Origin: Rufibacter glacialis
GTDB taxonomy: Bacteria; Bacteroidota; Bacteroidia; Cytophagales; Hymenobacteraceae
Direction: 5' to 3'
Assembly (NCBI RefSeq): GCF_008271745.1
Contig: NZ_VKKZ01000010.1
Location: 897,677 to 961,676 of the forward strand
Length of the DNA: 64,000 bases
Part shown: in pieces, positions 25,812 through 33,204 of the stretch
Numbering within the stretch: the stretch's first letter is position 1
Layout of the letters: each line of letters begins with the position of its first letter
Position numbers and translations under genes: made by a program
The notes under the pieces: model-generated
Told to the model about the DNA's origin: nothing
What the model saw: the letters and a program-made list of their open reading frames with translations, nothing else
The model's database searches: none

Positions 25812-26115
25812 GTAAGGCTTTCTGAATCTTGGCGGAGACTTTGCCTAATTCTTGGGGACCATGTTCTGGGAAATAGTCAATGGCGCAGATGGATTTGCGC
25901 AGATCCAGGCGGCGGGCGTAATGCAGGGCGATGACGTGGTCTTGCTCGTTCACGTAAAACAGCAGGGGCTGGTGTCCCGGCGAAGTGCCCACCTGCTCCA
26001 GGCGTTGGCAATGGATCGTCTTTACGTCGGTTAGGTACCCGTCCGTGATCACCTGCACCTCCTGCATGAGGGGCGCCAGGTCCGTCAATAACGTATTCAG
26101 CCGGACTATTTTCAT
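25804..26115 (-). CDS. Uncharacterised 103-residue protein
   Basis: I do not recognise this protein. It is predicted soluble with mixed helix and strand (MKIVRLNTLLTDLAPLMQEVQVITDGYLTDVKTI; HQPLLFYVNEQDHVIALHYARRLDLRK) and a basic C-terminus. No signal peptide or membrane segment. Codon use matches the neighbours and the start is a clear ATG, which supports a real gene. It converges on the histidine kinase with 21 bases between stops. Confidence 0.6.
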   Translation of the reverse strand: MKIVRLNTLLTDLAPLMQEVQVITDGYLTDVKTIHCQRLEQVGTSPGHQPLLFYVNEQDHVIALHYARRLDLRKSICAIDYFPEHGPQELGKVSAKIQKALRK

Positions 26116-26307
26116 CTCCTTGTTTTTAAAGAAGTAAGCTACCTTCTTTTCCAGGTTCTTAAGTGAAGGAATTGTTATGCTTTCGGCCGCTAATGTTATC
26201 TTATTGTTACCTGTATAGAGTTAGGGATGAGGTGTTTACCAGGGAAGGGTAGAACAAAATATGGGTGGGCCGGGTATGAGAAATAAGAACCCTAACTACT
26301 CAACACC

Positions 26308-26787
26308 ATGGGCAAAAAGGACGGCAAAGACAAGAACACCTCTCCCAAAGAAACGGAGGAGGAAAAAATCTTACGGCAACTGCGCAAGCCGCTGAAGAAA
26401 GCGTTGAACCACTTCGGGCCAGAGGCCACCTCAGAAAAAGTACAGGCCCTGCTTCATTCCCTGGTGAAGGACGGGGAATTGAAGGAGGCCAAGGCCAGGA
26501 TTGAGAAAGAGGCCAAAATAGCGAAGAAGGCCATTGACAAAGAAGCCAAAAAAGCCTTTGCCGCTCTGGCAAATGGGCCATTGCCAAGTCCGGGCTCCCC
26601 TCAGGAGAACCAGCCGGAGGCGCCGTCCCAGAAGCCTGTTTCCTCTACCCAGCAGGAGCCTCCTCAGGCCCCGGCCCCAGCAGGTAACCCGGTGCCAGCG
26701 GCTGAAGCCTCACCCGCCCGGCCTAAAGCAGGCCGAACCAAAACCGCGCCCCTGCCCCCGACCGGGGAAGCCACCGCCCAAGGCTAG
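26308..26787 (+). CDS. Uncharacterised charged, proline-rich protein
   Basis: A 159-residue protein of low complexity. Residues 1-90 are rich in Lys and Glu and probably helical or coiled-coil (KETEEEKILRQLRKPLKKAL; LKEAKARIEKEAKIAKKAI). Residues 95-159 are rich in Pro, Ala and Gln and probably disordered. No known domain is recognised. The helical part is predicted cytoplasmic. Real-gene status rests on the ATG start, length and codon use; the Pro-rich half also reads open in a second frame, so confidence is moderate. Confidence 0.6.
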   Translation: MGKKDGKDKNTSPKETEEEKILRQLRKPLKKALNHFGPEATSEKVQALLHSLVKDGELKEAKARIEKEAKIAKKAIDKEAKKAFAALANGPLPSPGSPQENQPEAPSQKPVSSTQQEPPQAPAPAGNPVPAAEASPARPKAGRTKTAPLPPTGEATAQG

Positions 26788-26872
26788 GTAGGCCTGTGTC
26801 TTTTCGTGGGCCGTCTGCTTTGATACCCCTACCGGAGGCTTCTCTGCGTGCCTCTCAGGTAAGGGCAGACAG

Positions 26873-26908
26873 GTTTTGGCCCCATTTTCTAGAAATCACC
26901 AGGAAAAG
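26873..26908. repeat. 36-nt dispersed palindrome
   Basis: GTTTTGGCCCCA, centre TTTTCTAGAAAT, end CAGGAAAAG. It lies 86 nt after the charged-protein gene. Confidence 0.6.
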
Positions 26909-27080
26909 AGAGGGGCTTGGAGAAGACATTCGGGCCGTGAGGGAACGTCATGCTTCTGAAGGAAAGAGGATTTGAGATTCTGATAAATAAAATCATGTTT
27001 ATTATTGAAAAAGTTAATGATTAGCCTGATCTTTAAGTTAATTGCCAAAATAGGTATGGCAGCAATTTAACGGGAAGGCT

Positions 27081-28280
27081 ATGAAAAAGAACTTACGCGT
27101 CTGGCGTTGGGCGGTGCTGACGCTATTTGTATTTACCGGTTGCGATTTCTCAGACGATGATCCGCAACCAGACAAGAACCCCTATTTTGTCTCTGCCACC
27201 TCTTTGAATACGGCACCCAAGGCGGCGTTGCAGATTTATGCCACGGCGGCCGGGTTCTCCAACTTCGTCTCTTTCATCAACTATGACGTGGAGTTTTTCC
27301 GGATCGTGTACAACACCACCTACAAGGGCAGTCCTATCCAGGCCTCAGGGTTGCTGTGTATCCCCAAGAACACGCCCGCACCCCCTGCCCTCATCAGTGC
27401 CCAGCACGGCACTATTTTCGAGGATGATGACGCGCCCTCGGCTTTTCCCGAAGGCTTCTCAGGGTTTGAGTTGTTTGGGGCGGTGGGGTACATCACCGCC
27501 ATTCCAGATTACATTGGCTATGGGGTCTCAAAAGACATTGTGCACCCGTATTATGATGAGACCCACACGGCCCTGGCGGTAGTGGACATGCTCAAGGCCG
27601 TCAGGTTCTACCTGGACCGGGAAAACATTGCCACCAATGACAATCTGTTTCTGGTAGGGTATTCTGAAGGAGGCTATGCCACGCTGGCGGCGCAAAAGGA
27701 AATAGAGGCCAACCAGTCGCATGACCTGGACCTCACGGCCGTGGCGGCCGGGGCCGGCGGTTATGACATAACCACCATGCTGAACACCATTGCCACCGTG
27801 CCTACCTACGCGGAGCCCTCTTTTCTGCCCCTCATCTTGCATGGCTACAACGTCACCTACGGCTGGAACCGTCCTTACACTGACTTTTTCCAGGCACCCT
27901 ATGCCGCCAAAATACCCGGGCTGCTGGATGGTACCAAAGACCGGGAAGAAATCAACCGCGAGTTAACCACTTCTATGGCGGCCCTGTTCAACCCTACTTT
28001 TTACGCCAACTTAAGGAACCCTTCTGGGGAACTGGTCCTGAAACAGGCCGTGGCCAACAACAGCCTGCTGGACTGGGTACCCCGGGCGCCTACCCGGCTC
28101 TACCATGGCACCAATGACGAAGCCGTGTTCTACCAAACCTCGGTGACCACCTACAACCAGTTCAGGGCGGCAGGGGCAACCAACGTGACCTTGATTCCCA
28201 TACCGGGCGGCATGCACCGCACCAGTATTGAACCCATGTTTCTGGACGCCCTGCCCTGGATTCAGTCTTTGAACAAATAG
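27081..28280 (+). CDS. Secretory-lipase-like alpha/beta hydrolase lipoprotein
   Basis: A 399-residue lipoprotein: leader MKKNLRVWRWAVLTLFVFTG with Cys20-type lipobox (FTGC), then an acidic spacer. The hydrolase domain shows the oxyanion region ISAQHGTIFEDDDAPS, the nucleophile elbow GYSEGGYATLAAQ (Ser in GxSxG), a late Asp in YHGTNDEAVFY and the catalytic His in GGMHRTS. This arrangement matches secretory lipase/prolyl-oligopeptidase-like esterases. It probably hydrolyses esters or lipids outside the cytoplasmic membrane. It is preceded by an AT-rich 290-base gap that likely carries its promoter. Confidence 0.88.
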   Translation: MKKNLRVWRWAVLTLFVFTGCDFSDDDPQPDKNPYFVSATSLNTAPKAALQIYATAAGFSNFVSFINYDVEFFRIVYNTTYKGSPIQASGLLCIPKNTPAPPALISAQHGTIFEDDDAPSAFPEGFSGFELFGAVGYITAIPDYIGYGVSKDIVHPYYDETHTALAVVDMLKAVRFYLDRENIATNDNLFLVGYSEGGYATLAAQKEIEANQSHDLDLTAVAAGAGGYDITTMLNTIATVPTYAEPSFLPLILHGYNVTYGWNRPYTDFFQAPYAAKIPGLLDGTKDREEINRELTTSMAALFNPTFYANLRNPSGELVLKQAVANNSLLDWVPRAPTRLYHGTNDEAVFYQTSVTTYNQFRAAGATNVTLIPIPGGMHRTSIEPMFLDALPWIQSLNK

Positions 28281-28358
28281 GCGGAAGGGAAAGGGGAAGC
28301 CTGAGGTTTTGAGGTCTGGGAATGGCCCGCGGGGCGATAATTGCGGAAGCGGGTTAGC

Positions 28359-28394
28359 CTTTTCCGCCTCTTTTCCTGAAATTGGCCCTGAAAC
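28359..28394. repeat. 36-nt dispersed palindrome
   Basis: CTTTTCCGCCTC, centre TTTTCCTGAAAT, end GGCCCTGAAAC. It lies just before the alkC-like start and argues against any start codon upstream of 28395. Confidence 0.6.
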
Positions 28395-28411
28395 CCCAGC
28401 TGACTTCCCGC

Positions 28412-29518
28412 ATGCCTACGCCCCTCAAAGACGTGTATTCCTTTTCGTTCTATGACCGCTTCACGCAGGTGCTGCAAACGGTGCTGCCGTCTTTCTCCCC
28501 GGAGGAGTTCCTGAGCCACATCTTCGCGGAGGGGTGGGAAAAGAAGGAACTGAAGGAACGTATGCGGCATACGGCCCAGGTGCTGCACCTTTTCCTGCCC
28601 TCGGCGTTTGGCCAGGCGGTGCCCGTTCTGCTGCATACCATAGAACGTTTACAGGAAGACAACTTTCCGGTGCAGCACGTGGAGTTCATGTTCCTGCCAG
28701 ATTACCTTGAAGTCTACGGCCAGCAGGACCTGGACCTCTCGCTGCAGGCCATGGAGGTGATGACCCAGTTCATTAGCTGCGAGTTTGCCATACGGCCGTT
28801 CCTGCTCCAATACCCCACGCAGGTGTTGGCGCAGATGCAGGCGTGGTCGCTGCATGAGCACCCGGCAGTGCGGCGTCTGGCCAGCGAAGGCAGCAGGCCC
28901 CGGTTGCCGTGGGCGGTGGCCTTGCCCTTCCTGAAGCGGGACCCCGCGCCGCTTTTGCCCATCCTGGAGAACCTCAAGGCAGATCCCTCTGACTTCGTGC
29001 GCCGAAGCGTGGCCAATCACCTCAATGACATTTCCAAAGACCACCCCGCGGTGGTGCTGCACTTGCTGACCCAGTGGAAAGGGCAAAACCCGCTCACCCA
29101 TTGGATCCTGAAACACGGCTGCCGCACCTTGCTCAAGCAAGGGCACCCCGAAGCGCTGCGCTTCTTTGGCTATGAGAGAGACGTACCGCTGGCGCTGCGT
29201 GATTTTCAGGTATTGACTTCGCAGGTGCGGGTAGGGCAGGAACTGCGGTTTTCCTTCGTTTTGAAAAATACAAGCGGTTTTCCGCAGAAGGTGCGGCTGG
29301 AATACGGGCTGTATTACCAGAAAGCCAACCAATCCCTGGCCCGCAAGGTCTTCAAGATCAGCGAGCGGGAATTTGCCCCCGAAGAGGAAGCCTGTATTAT
29401 CCGCCGCCAGAGTTTCAAGCCCATTTCTACCCGTACGTTTCATTTGGGCCCCCACCGGGTGTCTGTGATTGTGAACGGGCAGGAAAGGGAAATGGCAGAT
29501 TTCACCCTCGTCCCGTAG
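28412..29518 (+). CDS. AlkC-like DNA alkylation repair protein with C-terminal Ig-like domain
   Basis: A 368-residue HEAT-repeat DNA glycosylase of the AlkC/AlkD superfamily, which removes 3-methyladenine and related cationic lesions without flipping the base. The N-terminal part begins PTPLKDVYSFSFYDRF. The HEAT-like region includes the conserved HEHPAVRRLASEGSRPRLPW and DFVRRSVANHLNDISKDHP, typical of the family, with Trp and Arg/Asp positions near the lesion. The last ~110 residues form an Ig-like beta domain (VGQELRFSFVLKNTS) known from AlkC. A TTG codon at 28382 would extend it by 10 residues, but a repeat covers that point, so the ATG is used. It precedes the response regulator by 4 bases: probably one operon. 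Confidence 0.9.
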   Translation: MPTPLKDVYSFSFYDRFTQVLQTVLPSFSPEEFLSHIFAEGWEKKELKERMRHTAQVLHLFLPSAFGQAVPVLLHTIERLQEDNFPVQHVEFMFLPDYLEVYGQQDLDLSLQAMEVMTQFISCEFAIRPFLLQYPTQVLAQMQAWSLHEHPAVRRLASEGSRPRLPWAVALPFLKRDPAPLLPILENLKADPSDFVRRSVANHLNDISKDHPAVVLHLLTQWKGQNPLTHWILKHGCRTLLKQGHPEALRFFGYERDVPLALRDFQVLTSQVRVGQELRFSFVLKNTSGFPQKVRLEYGLYYQKANQSLARKVFKISEREFAPEEEACIIRRQSFKPISTRTFHLGPHRVSVIVNGQEREMADFTLVP

Positions 29519-29522
29519 CAAT

Positions 29523-30230
29523 ATGGCCCATATCCTGGTGGTAGAAGATGATCCTAATTTGGGTTTCCTGTTGCAGGACAGCCTGGAAAGTGCGGGGTAC
29601 GCCGTCACCCTTTGCCCCGATGGCGAGGCAGGTTTAATTGCCTTGGCCCAAACCCCCTTCGACCTGTGCGTGCTGGACGTGATGTTGCCCAAACTGGATG
29701 GTTTCTCCCTGGCCCAGGAATTACGGCAGAGAAACGCCACGCTTCCTTTCATGTTCCTGACGGCCAAAACCCTGAAAGCCGACCGCCTGCAGGGGTTTGA
29801 ACTTGGCTGCGATGATTACCTTACCAAGCCTTTCGGGCTGGAGGAACTGGTGTACCGCGTGAAAGCCATCCTGCGCCGCTCGGCCCCCACGGCGGCCGCT
29901 GTTCCCTCGGAGCCAAACCACGCCTTGCCGGAGATCATCGCTTTTGGGGCCTCCCAGCTGGATTTCAGAAATCTACAGTTGCAGGTAGGCGGCCGTACCC
30001 ATACGCTCACCCACCGGGAAGCGGAACTGCTGCGGTTGTTTGCGCAGCACCCGCACCAGTTGCTTCGGCGCGAGGAGATTCTGCAGCGTCTCTGGCAAGA
30101 TGACGGTTATTTTGTGGGCCGCAGCCTGGACGTGTTCATTTCCCGCCTGCGCAAGTACCTGCAGCCAGATTCTACCCTCAAGATCACCACCGTGCACGGC
30201 AGGGGCTATAAACTGGAAGTAGCGGAGTAG
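29523..30230 (+). CDS. OmpR/PhoB-family response regulator
   Basis: A 235-residue regulator. The receiver has Asp9/Asp10, phospho-acceptor Asp52 (CVLDVMLP), the switch Thr in FLTAKT and the conserved Lys in DDYLTKPFG. The winged-helix output domain (about 135-235) has LTHREAELLRLFAQHP, RREEILQRLWQDDGYFVGRSLDVFISRLRKYL and VHGRGYKLEV. It lies 4 bases after the alkC-like gene. The nearest kinase is the one starting at 24490. The co-transcription with a DNA repair gene is unusual. A dispersed palindrome follows three bases after the stop. Confidence 0.94.
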   Translation: MAHILVVEDDPNLGFLLQDSLESAGYAVTLCPDGEAGLIALAQTPFDLCVLDVMLPKLDGFSLAQELRQRNATLPFMFLTAKTLKADRLQGFELGCDDYLTKPFGLEELVYRVKAILRRSAPTAAAVPSEPNHALPEIIAFGASQLDFRNLQLQVGGRTHTLTHREAELLRLFAQHPHQLLRREEILQRLWQDDGYFVGRSLDVFISRLRKYLQPDSTLKITTVHGRGYKLEVAE

Positions 30231-30232
30231 CG

Positions 30233-30268
30233 GTTTAGAGGGTGTTTTGGGAACGGCAGGCGAAAAGC
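30233..30268. repeat. 36-nt dispersed palindrome
   Basis: GTTTAGAGGGTG, centre TTTTGGGAACGG, end GGCGAAAAGC; it begins 3 nt after the response regulator stop. Confidence 0.55.
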
Positions 30269-30338
30269 AGGAAGGAAGTTCTCCAGGGAAAAGGAGATGG
30301 GAATGGTTGTGATCTGCGGCGGTAAACATCCCCCTTCG

Positions 30339-30354
30339 CCCCCTTCAAAGGGGG
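30339..30354. repeat. CCCCCTTCAAAGGGGG palindrome, copy 4
   Basis: A perfect palindrome preceded by CCCCCTTCG, next to the 200-bp repeat copy A; the copy at 57537 has the same relation to copy C. Confidence 0.8.
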
Positions 30355-30383
30355 AATATCTGGAAGGTGGGGGAGCAATAGAT

Positions 30384-30633
30384 GGCAATGCGTGAGAGAC
30401 AAGGCGGTGCCGTTGTCTCTACAGGGTGTTCCAGTCTTTCCCGAGCGCGCCTCGCTTTTGGCCTTAGATAGGCGAGTACTAAGAAAAATAGACAGTTCAG
30501 GCCGAAAGGGCAGTGCGAGAGGGGAAGACGGGGCCTCGCGGCCGTGAGCGCACGTAGGGCAGCGATGCAACAGCCCCGCCTAAGGGCCTCGTAAGAACCA
30601 GCCACTATGCCAGCCATGGCAAAAGGCATGCAC
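30384..30633 (-). repeat. 200-bp dispersed repeat, copy A (subfamily 1)
   Basis: On the minus strand it starts GCATGCCTTTTGCCATGGCT, has a conserved core GCGCTCACGGCCGCGAGGCC then CCGTCTTCCCCTCTCGC, and ends GGGAAAGACTGGAA before a CACGCATTGCC boundary. It is nearly co-linear with copy C (57600-57818), with conserved blocks separated by two variable windows and no length change up to the GGAA. Copy A carries an extra hairpin (30395-30420) near its end. Confidence 0.85.
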
Positions 30634-30681
30634 TAGATCTCCTTTATTAAGCCAGTAGAACCTTTCTACAGTTCCTAAACC

Positions 30682-31647
30682 TCAACTTACCTTCTTCTCT
30701 TCTTTCCGCCGTTGGCGTTCCTCTTTTTTCTCCTGCTTCTCCGCTTTCTTCTCCTCCTTTTTGGTTTCTAGGATGTTCTTTACCTGCTGCACCACGTTGA
30801 CCTCCCCGGTTTTCACGGCATCTAGGTGAATGGTGCCTACAACCTTGCTCTTGGGTTCCAGCACCATAGTGGTAGTCATGTGGTAGGGCCACACCTGGTC
30901 GCCGGTGAGTGTTTTAACGGTGGTTTTGACCGGATTCTTTACGTCTGCAACCGCCGGGATATGGATGGGGGTCACGCTGCGGGCCTTGACCAGGTAATCT
31001 TTGACGGTGCCACCCACAGAACTCATCTTCCCCGGGAAATTGAGCGTCATCTTCATGTCTTTGATGTAGAAGTCAAAGGCGTTGGGGTTGTCCAGGTTCA
31101 TGGTCATGACCATCTCCATCTCATCCAGCCCAAAATCAGAGATTTTCAGGTTAGAGACGGTGGCTCCGGGTAAGGCCGGAATAAGAATGTCCAGGTCTTC
31201 GTCTATGTCAAACTTCTGCCTCCCAAAGAACGGGACATCGGCGTAAGCCTCAAAGTGGGCCTGTACCTTTTCCCCCTCCTTCACCTGGCGCCGCACCAGT
31301 TCCCGGGTGGTGTTGTGGTTCATGGTCATGGGGAACTTGATGGTCTGTTGCTGCTGCTGCGCGTCACGCTCAAAGCTTTTCTGCCCCTGGGCCACCGTGG
31401 TGTTGTAGAGTTTGAATTGATACGCTACGCTGTCTACGAAGGTGGAAACCAGCGAGGGTTTCACGTCCATGAGCACCTGCATGGTAGCGGTTTCCTCGCC
31501 AATGCGCGTATCGGTGACCCGGATGTTGTCGATTTCCGGGGCCAGAAAGGAGAGTAGCTTCTTGGTTGGCGTGGTGGCAATGATCACCCCTCCAACCACT
31601 ATCAGTACCAACAGCACCAATAGTATGATCTTTCCTGCTTTTTTCAT
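30682..31647 (-). CDS. LEA type 2 (WHy-domain) membrane-anchored protein
   Basis: A 321-residue protein with one N-terminal membrane helix (about 5-26, IILLVLLVLIVVGGVIIA). Two beta-rich LEA14/WHy-like segments follow (about 37-140 and 155-260), recognisable by IDNIRVTDTRIGEETATMQVLMDVKP and VSNLKISDFGLDEMEMVMTMNLDNPNAFDFYIKDMKMTLNF, where the DNPN-type turn is the family mark. The last 45 residues are Lys/Glu repeats, probably a long charged helix. The family is associated with desiccation and stress tolerance. The folded part probably faces the periplasm. Monocistronic. Confidence 0.85.
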   Translation of the reverse strand: MKKAGKIILLVLLVLIVVGGVIIATTPTKKLLSFLAPEIDNIRVTDTRIGEETATMQVLMDVKPSLVSTFVDSVAYQFKLYNTTVAQGQKSFERDAQQQQQTIKFPMTMNHNTTRELVRRQVKEGEKVQAHFEAYADVPFFGRQKFDIDEDLDILIPALPGATVSNLKISDFGLDEMEMVMTMNLDNPNAFDFYIKDMKMTLNFPGKMSSVGGTVKDYLVKARSVTPIHIPAVADVKNPVKTTVKTLTGDQVWPYHMTTTMVLEPKSKVVGTIHLDAVKTGEVNVVQQVKNILETKKEEKKAEKQEKKEERQRRKEEKKVS

Positions 31648-31811
31648 CTCTTGCTGCTTTTGGTGACTTCTAGCGCCGTGGGAACTGGCTAATGAAGTAA
31701 CGCTTACCTAAGAGAGGGGTTTGTGAATGCTTGATTTTTAGGTATTTATCTGTCAAAGCTGCGGTTTGTTGGTAGGGCTAGCTACCAAAGGACAGTACTA
31801 TAAAAAGAATC

Positions 31812-31853
31812 CCCCTCAGATAGCCTGCCAGGGAGAGCAGGCTTTCTGAGGGG
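31812..31853 (-). terminator. Intrinsic terminator downstream of the cupin gene
   Basis: A 17-bp interrupted stem (CCCCTCAGA..AGCCTGC with GCAGGCT..TCTGAGGGG). On the minus strand it is followed by GATTCTTTTTAT. It would stop transcripts of the cupin and upstream membrane protein genes. Confidence 0.75.
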
Positions 31854-31870
31854 AAGGAAGGGGAGAAGAA

Positions 31871-31923
31871 GTAAAGCCGTTTCGCACCCGTTTCCCCCGA
31901 AAAGAGATTGAAACGAGCTTTAC
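31871..31923. repeat. Inverted repeat GTAAAGC..CGTTTC / GAAACGAGCTTTAC
   Basis: About 14 paired bases with a 24-nt loop, located 25 nt beyond the cupin stop codon. It is a second hairpin ahead of the terminator. Confidence 0.55.
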
Positions 31924-31947
31924 CCTTCTGTTGAGCAAGGGTGGCCT

Positions 31948-32337
31948 TTACTTGACCAGCACCATTTTAAAGTTGGTGAGCGCCACCAGGGCGTGCGGCA
32001 CGTGGGCCGGAATCTGAATGACCTGTTCAGCTTTTAGGGTCTGGGCGCTTCCTTCGTCTGGGAGTTGGAAGGATGCTTCTCCTTCCAGCACCACCAGCAA
32101 CGCCTCCTGGGGCGTGGTATGGCGCTTTAGTTCCTGGCCCTGGGCAAAGGCGAACACAAGGCTATTCTGCCCGGCGCGGTCCAGCACCATCTTGCTCTGG
32201 AACCGCTCAGCTGAGTAGGAAACCTGGCTAGCTAGGTCAGGCAATGTCCGCTGCAGCACCGGCTGGGGCGTAGAAGAGGTAACCGGAGTAGAAGATTCTG
32301 CCGAAGGTGTTTCTGCTGGAGAAGAAGTAGGTTGCAT
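31948..32337 (-). CDS. Cupin-domain protein
   Basis: A 129-residue protein with a small single-domain cupin (about 40-129). Motif 1 is KRHTTPQEALLVVLEGEASFQL and motif 2 is IQIPAHVPHALVALTNFKMVLV. The first metal His pair is partly replaced (HTTPQE keeps one His and the Glu), while motif 2 keeps PxHxPH, so metal binding is plausible but not certain. Residues 1-30 are Thr/Ser/Pro-rich and probably disordered. It lies 37 bases after the membrane protein gene on the same strand. Confidence 0.85.
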   Translation of the reverse strand: MQPTSSPAETPSAESSTPVTSSTPQPVLQRTLPDLASQVSYSAERFQSKMVLDRAGQNSLVFAFAQGQELKRHTTPQEALLVVLEGEASFQLPDEGSAQTLKAEQVIQIPAHVPHALVALTNFKMVLVK

Positions 32338-32374
32338 GGGTCAAAGGGTTAGTGAAAGAGGAACAGGGAAAGGC

Positions 32375-32866
32375 TCAGGAAACCAGTTCCTGGAGCCGGT
32401 GGATCCGCAGCCGTTCGGCGTGCTTTACCTGCACGGTGCTTTTGTGTACCATGCCTGCGGTAAAGAGCAGGAGCCTGAACTTCAGGAATTCAAAGGCCAC
32501 GTACACAAAATGCAGCACACTGGCCGGCGGAGATTGACCGTCTATGATGGCCACTGCCCTAACGTCCAGGGCGGGCAGCAGCCAGAAGGTTTGCAGCACC
32601 AGTAACCCGGCAATAAGGCTCAGCAGGCCCCATTCTTTTATGGTGGCATGGTTGAAAAGCAGACCTAAAACGGCCAGGGCACAGAAGGCAATTTCCACCT
32701 TGTTCATAACCCCGAACACCAGGCGGCCAATGCCCAATCCCAGGGCCAGCGTAATGCCCGGCGCCGTGAACTTGATGGGAGCTTCAATAAACGAGATGCC
32801 AATGATCAGGCCGGCCCACAGAAACAGGGCAGCCAGCGTGACGAAGGTGAAAGTATGGGAGCGCAT
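32375..32866 (-). CDS. Four-helix membrane protein of unknown function
   Basis: A 163-residue protein with four hydrophobic segments (about 6-28, 36-53, 60-77, 80-98) and a polar C-terminus. The motif GISFIEAPIKFTAPGITLALGLGIGRLVFGVMNKVE is reminiscent of DUF4149/TMEM205-like proteins, which carry small polar residues within the first helices, but I cannot assign it firmly. It probably forms a two-gene unit with the cupin gene downstream. Confidence 0.7.
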   Translation of the reverse strand: MRSHTFTFVTLAALFLWAGLIIGISFIEAPIKFTAPGITLALGLGIGRLVFGVMNKVEIAFCALAVLGLLFNHATIKEWGLLSLIAGLLVLQTFWLLPALDVRAVAIIDGQSPPASVLHFVYVAFEFLKFRLLLFTAGMVHKSTVQVKHAERLRIHRLQELVS

Positions 32867-32878
32867 GGTATTAAAATA

Positions 32879-33039
32879 GTTCTGAGTCTTGAGTTCTGAG
32901 TCCTGAGTTGGATTAGAGGTTGTTCTGTTTTCGGCAGTTTTTTATAAAAGAAGCCTTAAAAGAGAACTACCTTTCTGCCTGCGTTTTTAAAGCCTAACTC
33001 CTGCAAACTCAGGACTCAAGACTCAGAACTCAGGACTAA
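32879..33039. repeat. Inverted arms of AGTCTTGAGTTCTGAG-type short-period repeat
   Basis: The left arm (32879-32912) and right arm (33006-33039) are near-perfect reverse complements made of GAGTTCTGAGTCCT-type 7-nt periods. The 93-nt centre contains a 36-nt dispersed palindrome. The arrangement is like those at 20634-21139 and 55896-55987. The rest of this 340-base gap holds only the ccoI control region. Confidence 0.8.
32927..32962. repeat. 36-nt dispersed palindrome
   Basis: GTTTTCGGCAGT, centre TTTTTATAAAAG, end GCCTTAAAAG; it is nested within the inverted short-period arms. Confidence 0.6.
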
Positions 33040-33138
33040 AAAAGGACTAACCGCCGCCGCCGCCTCCACCAACCTGTTGACGGAACAAAACTCCGCAATC
33101 AAGGCGGCAACCGGCATGAGAAGCGTCATGAAAGGCGG

Positions 33139-33150
33139 TGATGTATGTCA
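33139..33150. promoter_or_regulatory. Candidate Fnr/Crp-family site upstream of ccoI
   Basis: TGAT-GTAT-GTCA, a dyad of the TGAY-N4-RTCA form. Its centre is about 41 bases before the transcription start expected from the TACTTTTG element at 33174, the spacing of class II activation. Similar dyads precede ccoS and ccoG. Confidence 0.45.
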
Positions 33151-33173
33151 TGTTCTGCGGCAGGGGCGGGGCG

Positions 33174-33181
33174 TACTTTTG
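33174..33181 (+). promoter_or_regulatory. Candidate -7 element TACTTTTG of the ccoI promoter
   Basis: A perfect match to the Bacteroidota sigma-A consensus TAnnTTTG, 24 bases before the start codon. No clear -33 TTTG is present, as expected for an activator-dependent promoter. Confidence 0.5.
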
Positions 33182-33204
33182 CCGAAGACTAACATGAGAA
33201 AGGT

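Larger units (their letters stand above)
30231..30681. other. Gap holding a dispersed 200-bp repeat
   Basis: It contains the 36-nt palindrome at 30233, the G-rich palindrome at 30339-30354 and the 200-bp repeat copy A (30384-30633). Short open frames here belong to the repeat. Confidence 0.7.
31648..31947. other. Gap upstream of the LEA-2 gene with two hairpins
   Basis: It contains the LEA-2 promoter region (first ~120 bases) and two hairpins that end the cupin gene transcript. Nothing else is seen. Confidence 0.5.

Noticed and set aside
30345-30629. Open frame of 94 codons resembling that at 57597-57806 (both contain ALTAARPRLPLSHCPFGLN)
   Set aside because: Both are the 200-bp repeat. In copy B the corresponding frame is shifted, and conserved blocks are not aligned with codon positions, so a protein family is unlikely.
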